Source: Gilliamella sp. Pas-s25 (GTDB taxonomy: Bacteria > Pseudomonadota > Gammaproteobacteria > Enterobacterales > Orbaceae). From it: a stretch of DNA of 64,000 bases. A model generated the notes under the pieces. It did not search any database. It was given only the letters and a program-made list of their open reading frames with translations, and was not told the origin of the DNA. Positions 61,731 to 64,000 of the stretch are shown one piece after another; within the stretch, counting starts at the first letter, position 1; each line of letters starts with the position of its first letter. The translations under genes were made by a program, and so were the position numbers. The stretch covers positions 1 to 64,000 of the forward strand of contig NZ_WTEV01000008.1 of the NCBI RefSeq assembly GCF_009795885.1, given 5' to 3'.

Positions 61731-61832
61731 ATGTTTGGAATACCCATTAACAAATTAAAATCAAAATTATCTTTTTATTCTCTACTTGCCCTATTTTTAA
61801 ATCCTCCTTCATGGAGGATTTTTTTTGGTTAA
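61731..61832 (+). CDS. Putative pyr leader peptide
   Basis: A 33-codon ORF (MFGIPINKLKSKLSFYSLLA, then LFLNPP and a Trp-Arg-rich end) that runs through the terminator at 61799-61826 and stops just after it. The stretch before the hairpin is very U-rich in RNA. In E. coli pyrBI a leader ORF likewise overlaps the attenuator, so close coupling of the ribosome prevents termination when UTP is low. The ribosome binding site (aaagaga) is modest. The remainder of 61389-61901 shows only AT-rich DNA. Confidence 0.5.
   Translation: MFGIPINKLKSKLSFYSLLALFLNPPSWRIFFG
61799..61826 (+). terminator. Attenuator/terminator in the pyrD-type gene leader
   Basis: AAATCCTCC TTCAT GGAGGATTT, a 9-bp stem followed by five more Ts. 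It is 75 bases upstream of the ATG of the dihydroorotate dehydrogenase gene with no gene upstream on that strand to terminate. Confidence 0.8.
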
Positions 61833-61901
61833 AAAACAGTTTTTTTACCATTTCAAATTAATAATCAATTTACTTTAAGACATGCATAATCAGGAGAGAG
61901 T

Positions 61902-62966
61902 ATGAAATCTTTAACACCTTTTTATAATCCAAGTATAAGCTACGAAGATAATTATGCTCAAGGCCCCTTTGGGCTTTTTGCACAACTCGATAAAGCACAA
62001 CAAATCCCAACAACAATTTCAAAATTCTTAAATGTTGAGGTCAATTTACCATTTGGGATGCCAGCGGGTCCACTATTAAATGCAAACTATATTAAAGCTG
62101 CTTTTGCTTATGGATTTGACTTATGTGTATATAAAACGGTCAGAACTAAGCTACATAAATGCCATCCTTTACCTAATGTTTTATCTGTTCATCCTAAACA
62201 TAAATTATCATGCAATCTAGATACAGTATTAGCTGATACCAATTATGATCAGCCATTATCAATTACCAACTCATTTGGCGTGCCTTCATTTTCACCTGAT
62301 ATTTGGCAACCCGATATGGCTGACGCTGTAAAATCGGCTGGCAATGGACAATGTGTTATAGGTAGTTTTCAAGGAACACAAGGTAATGGAGAAATAGAAA
62401 AAGATTATGCTTTAGCAGCAAAATTAGTTAAAGAAACCAATGCACCTATTCTTGAAGCAAATTTAAGTTGCCCAAATGAAGGAGCAAGCAAACTACTTTG
62501 CTTTGATGTAGATAAAGTTGAACGAATAGTCAATGCTATTAAAACTGCTGTGCCTGATCGTCCACTTATTTTAAAACTAGCGTATTTTCCTGATGATGAA
62601 AAGATTATTTCTTTATTAACTCGTGTCGGAGCTATCATTGACGGTTTAAGCGCCATCAACACATTATCGGCTAAACCCGTTGATGCTAAAGGTCTCCCTG
62701 CCTTAGGTGAAAATAGAAAAGAAGGTGGAATTTGTGGCGATGCAATTCGTTGGGCTGGCTTAGATATGGTAAGTCGTTTAGCTAAATATCGTAAACAGAT
62801 GAATCTAAAATTTGCTATAGTGGGCGTCGGTGGAGTTGGTTCTAGTGAACATTATCATCAATTTATAAAAAGTGGTGCTGATGCTGTTATGAGTGCAACG
62901 GGTGCTATGTGGAACCCCCTCCTTGCGATAGAAATCAAGAAAGGCCTTTTGAATGAGAATAGATAA
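61902..62966 (+). CDS. pyrD: Dihydroorotate dehydrogenase, class 1-like
   Basis: 354 residues, TIM-barrel flavoprotein. PFGMPAGPLLNANYIKAAF, KTVRTKLHKCHPLPNVL, SITNSFGVPSF, and the class 1 active-site Cys in ANLSCPNEG (class 2 enzymes have Ser), then AIVGVGGVGSSEHYHQFIKSGADAV. Oxidises dihydroorotate to orotate in pyrimidine synthesis. It is longer than class 1A enzymes (about 311) and lacks the N-terminal membrane helix of enteric class 2 PyrD. Class 1A enzymes use fumarate as acceptor, which fits its neighbours. A related pyrimidine-degrading enzyme is a less likely reading. Confidence 0.78.
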   Translation: MKSLTPFYNPSISYEDNYAQGPFGLFAQLDKAQQIPTTISKFLNVEVNLPFGMPAGPLLNANYIKAAFAYGFDLCVYKTVRTKLHKCHPLPNVLSVHPKHKLSCNLDTVLADTNYDQPLSITNSFGVPSFSPDIWQPDMADAVKSAGNGQCVIGSFQGTQGNGEIEKDYALAAKLVKETNAPILEANLSCPNEGASKLLCFDVDKVERIVNAIKTAVPDRPLILKLAYFPDDEKIISLLTRVGAIIDGLSAINTLSAKPVDAKGLPALGENRKEGGICGDAIRWAGLDMVSRLAKYRKQMNLKFAIVGVGGVGSSEHYHQFIKSGADAVMSATGAMWNPLLAIEIKKGLLNENR

Positions 62967-62983
62967 TTGAAAAAAATAAACCG

Positions 62984-63006
62984 TTACAGGGTAACTTACC
63001 CTGTAA
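62984..63006. terminator. Inverted repeat after the pyrD-type gene
   Basis: TTACAGGGTAA c TTACCCTGTAA, 11-bp arms almost without a loop, 18 bases past the stop; followed by ttccattttc, a weak T tract. Confidence 0.65.
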
Positions 63007-63099
63007 TTCCATTTTCAACAATAATTTTGTACGATCCTGCTTTATTTATTTTTACTGGCAAAAAATAGACTAAATAGATTTGAATAAGATTTGATGAAT

Positions 63100-63176
63100 T
63101 GGCGGAACGGACGGGGCTCGAACCCGCGACCCCCTGCGTGACAGGCAGGTATTCTAACCAACTGAACTACCGCTCC
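63100..63176 (-). tRNA. tRNA-Asp (GTC anticodon)
   Basis: Read on the minus strand: 5' GGAGCGG acceptor, D-arm with AGTTCAGTTGGTTAGAAT, anticodon arm CCTGC CTGTCAC GCAGG with anticodon GTC, variable loop, T-arm GGGTTCGAGCC, and an encoded 3' CCA. 77 bases, all arms pair. It lies just downstream of dnaQ, the position of aspV in E. coli. Confidence 0.97.
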
Positions 63177-63290
63177 GCTTTTGTTTGATAGTTTTAATGC
63201 TAAAACATTAAAGTAGGCGTGATGTTAAAGATTTTTTTTATCATCGTCAATAAAATTTTTAAAATTAACGTTTAATTGACTATAAAGCAA

Positions 63291-64000
63291 TCACTTATTC
63301 AAATTCCATAGTGCTCCACCACTTTTTTTATCAATTTTTTTTAAAACTGATTCATGTTCAGAAAGCTCATATTCAGTTGCTTTGATTACTTTTAAAGGCA
63401 CGCCGTTACGTTCTACTCTTTTTATTATATTATTTTCCGATGAAGATGAGTTATTATCCTCTGCATTAAAAGATAAAGTTGTTTGCCCCCCCGTCATCGC
63501 TAAATACACTTCAGCTAAAATCTCGGCATCTAATAACGCGCCGTGCAGCGTTCTGTGAGAGTTATCAATTTGATAGCGCTCACATAATACATCTAGGTTA
63601 TTACGTTTACCAGGAAATAGGCGCCTTGCCATGGCTAAGGTATCAGTAACAATACAATGATCAGCAGTTTTAAAATCCAACCCACAAAGACGAAATTCAT
63701 AATCCATAAAGCCAACATCAAACGAAGCATTGTGGATAATTAATTCAGCGCCATCAATAAATTTAATAAAATCATGCGCTATATTTTTAAAAATCGGCTT
63801 ATCTTTAACAAAATCGTCACTTATGCCATGCACTTTAAATGCATCTTCATCAATTAAGCGTTCTGGATTAATGTAAACATGAAAATGGTTACCCGTTAAA
63901 CGGCGATTAATGACTTCAACAGCACCAATTTCAATAATCTTATGCCCTTCATAGTGATTATTACCTTCTTGGTTCATACCAGTTGTTTCAGTATCTAATA
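63291..64000 (-). CDS. dnaQ: DNA polymerase III epsilon subunit (3' part, cut by the window end)
   Basis: The frame stays open to the window edge: LDTETTG, the Exo I motif with its catalytic Asp and Glu, lies upstream of the ATG at 63977, so the true start is beyond 64000. Exo II HNASFDVGFMDYE and Exo III HRTLHGALLDAEILAEVY are present. DnaQ is the 3'-5' proofreading exonuclease of the replicase. The C-terminal tail, which binds the alpha subunit, is complete. Confidence 0.97.
   Translation of the reverse strand, partial: LDTETTGMNQEGNNHYEGHKIIEIGAVEVINRRLTGNHFHVYINPERLIDEDAFKVHGISDDFVKDKPIFKNIAHDFIKFIDGAELIIHNASFDVGFMDYEFRLCGLDFKTADHCIVTDTLAMARRLFPGKRNNLDVLCERYQIDNSHRTLHGALLDAEILAEVYLAMTGGQTTLSFNAEDNNSSSSENNIIKRVERNGVPLKVIKATEYELSEHESVLKKIDKKSGGALWNLNK

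Overview
The window is AT-rich gammaproteobacterial chromosome. Gene content (LolCDE, Mfd, HrpA, IhfA, PheM leader, Fnr, DnaQ next to a tRNA-Asp) and the syntenic block thrS-infC-rpmI-rplT-pheM-pheS-pheT-ihfA point to a relative of Enterobacterales and Pasteurellales. The low GC and the mix of enteric-type housekeeping genes with a Pasteurellaceae-like capsule locus suggest an Orbaceae insect-gut symbiont such as Gilliamella. That assignment is inference; no species marker was compared.

Layout. 0-5 kb: three tandem DUF945 (YdgA-type) genes downstream of mfd, with decayed copies of the mfd 3' end between them. 5-13 kb: mfd, divergent lolC-lolD-lolE, a rhomboid protease and a GNAT acetyltransferase. 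13-17.2 kb: a decay zone holding an IS3-type transposase remnant, recO, a frameshifted Na+/H+ antiporter, ubiT and a broken yaiI. 17.2-24.7 kb: the translation block, with a thrS translational operator that mimics the tRNA-Thr anticodon arm, infC with an AUU start, the pheM attenuator and the 4.5S RNA gene. 24.8-38.5 kb: a group 2 type (ABC-transporter-dependent) capsule locus with export genes, kpsC, kpsS and three polymer genes (beta-helix acyltransferase, Stealth phosphotransferase, a giant GT2-TagF fusion). 38.5-41.5 kb: htpX and rlhA.

41.5-44.06 kb is the most unusual part. A near-perfect dif site (XerCD) is followed by a 2.3 kb element encoding a filamentous-phage gpII-type replication protein (interrupted by one in-frame stop), a divergent small DNA-binding-like protein and an orphan ORF. 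It ends in a pair of inverted dif-like sites that can fold, as single-stranded DNA, into a CTXphi-style attP(+) hairpin. A 61-bp repeat next to the XerC arm occurs at both ends. I read this as a dif-integrated satellite filamentous phage. It also suggests that the window lies at the replication terminus.

44-64 kb: fnr, a ydgH-like gene, hrpA, hslJ, pykF, ppk-ppx, then a fumarate-respiration module (DASS carboxylate transporter, ApbE flavin transferase, three-domain OYE/FMN/FAD fumarate reductase). Divergent from it is a class 1 dihydroorotate dehydrogenase gene whose leader looks like a pyrBI-type attenuator. tRNA-Asp and the 3' part of dnaQ close the window.
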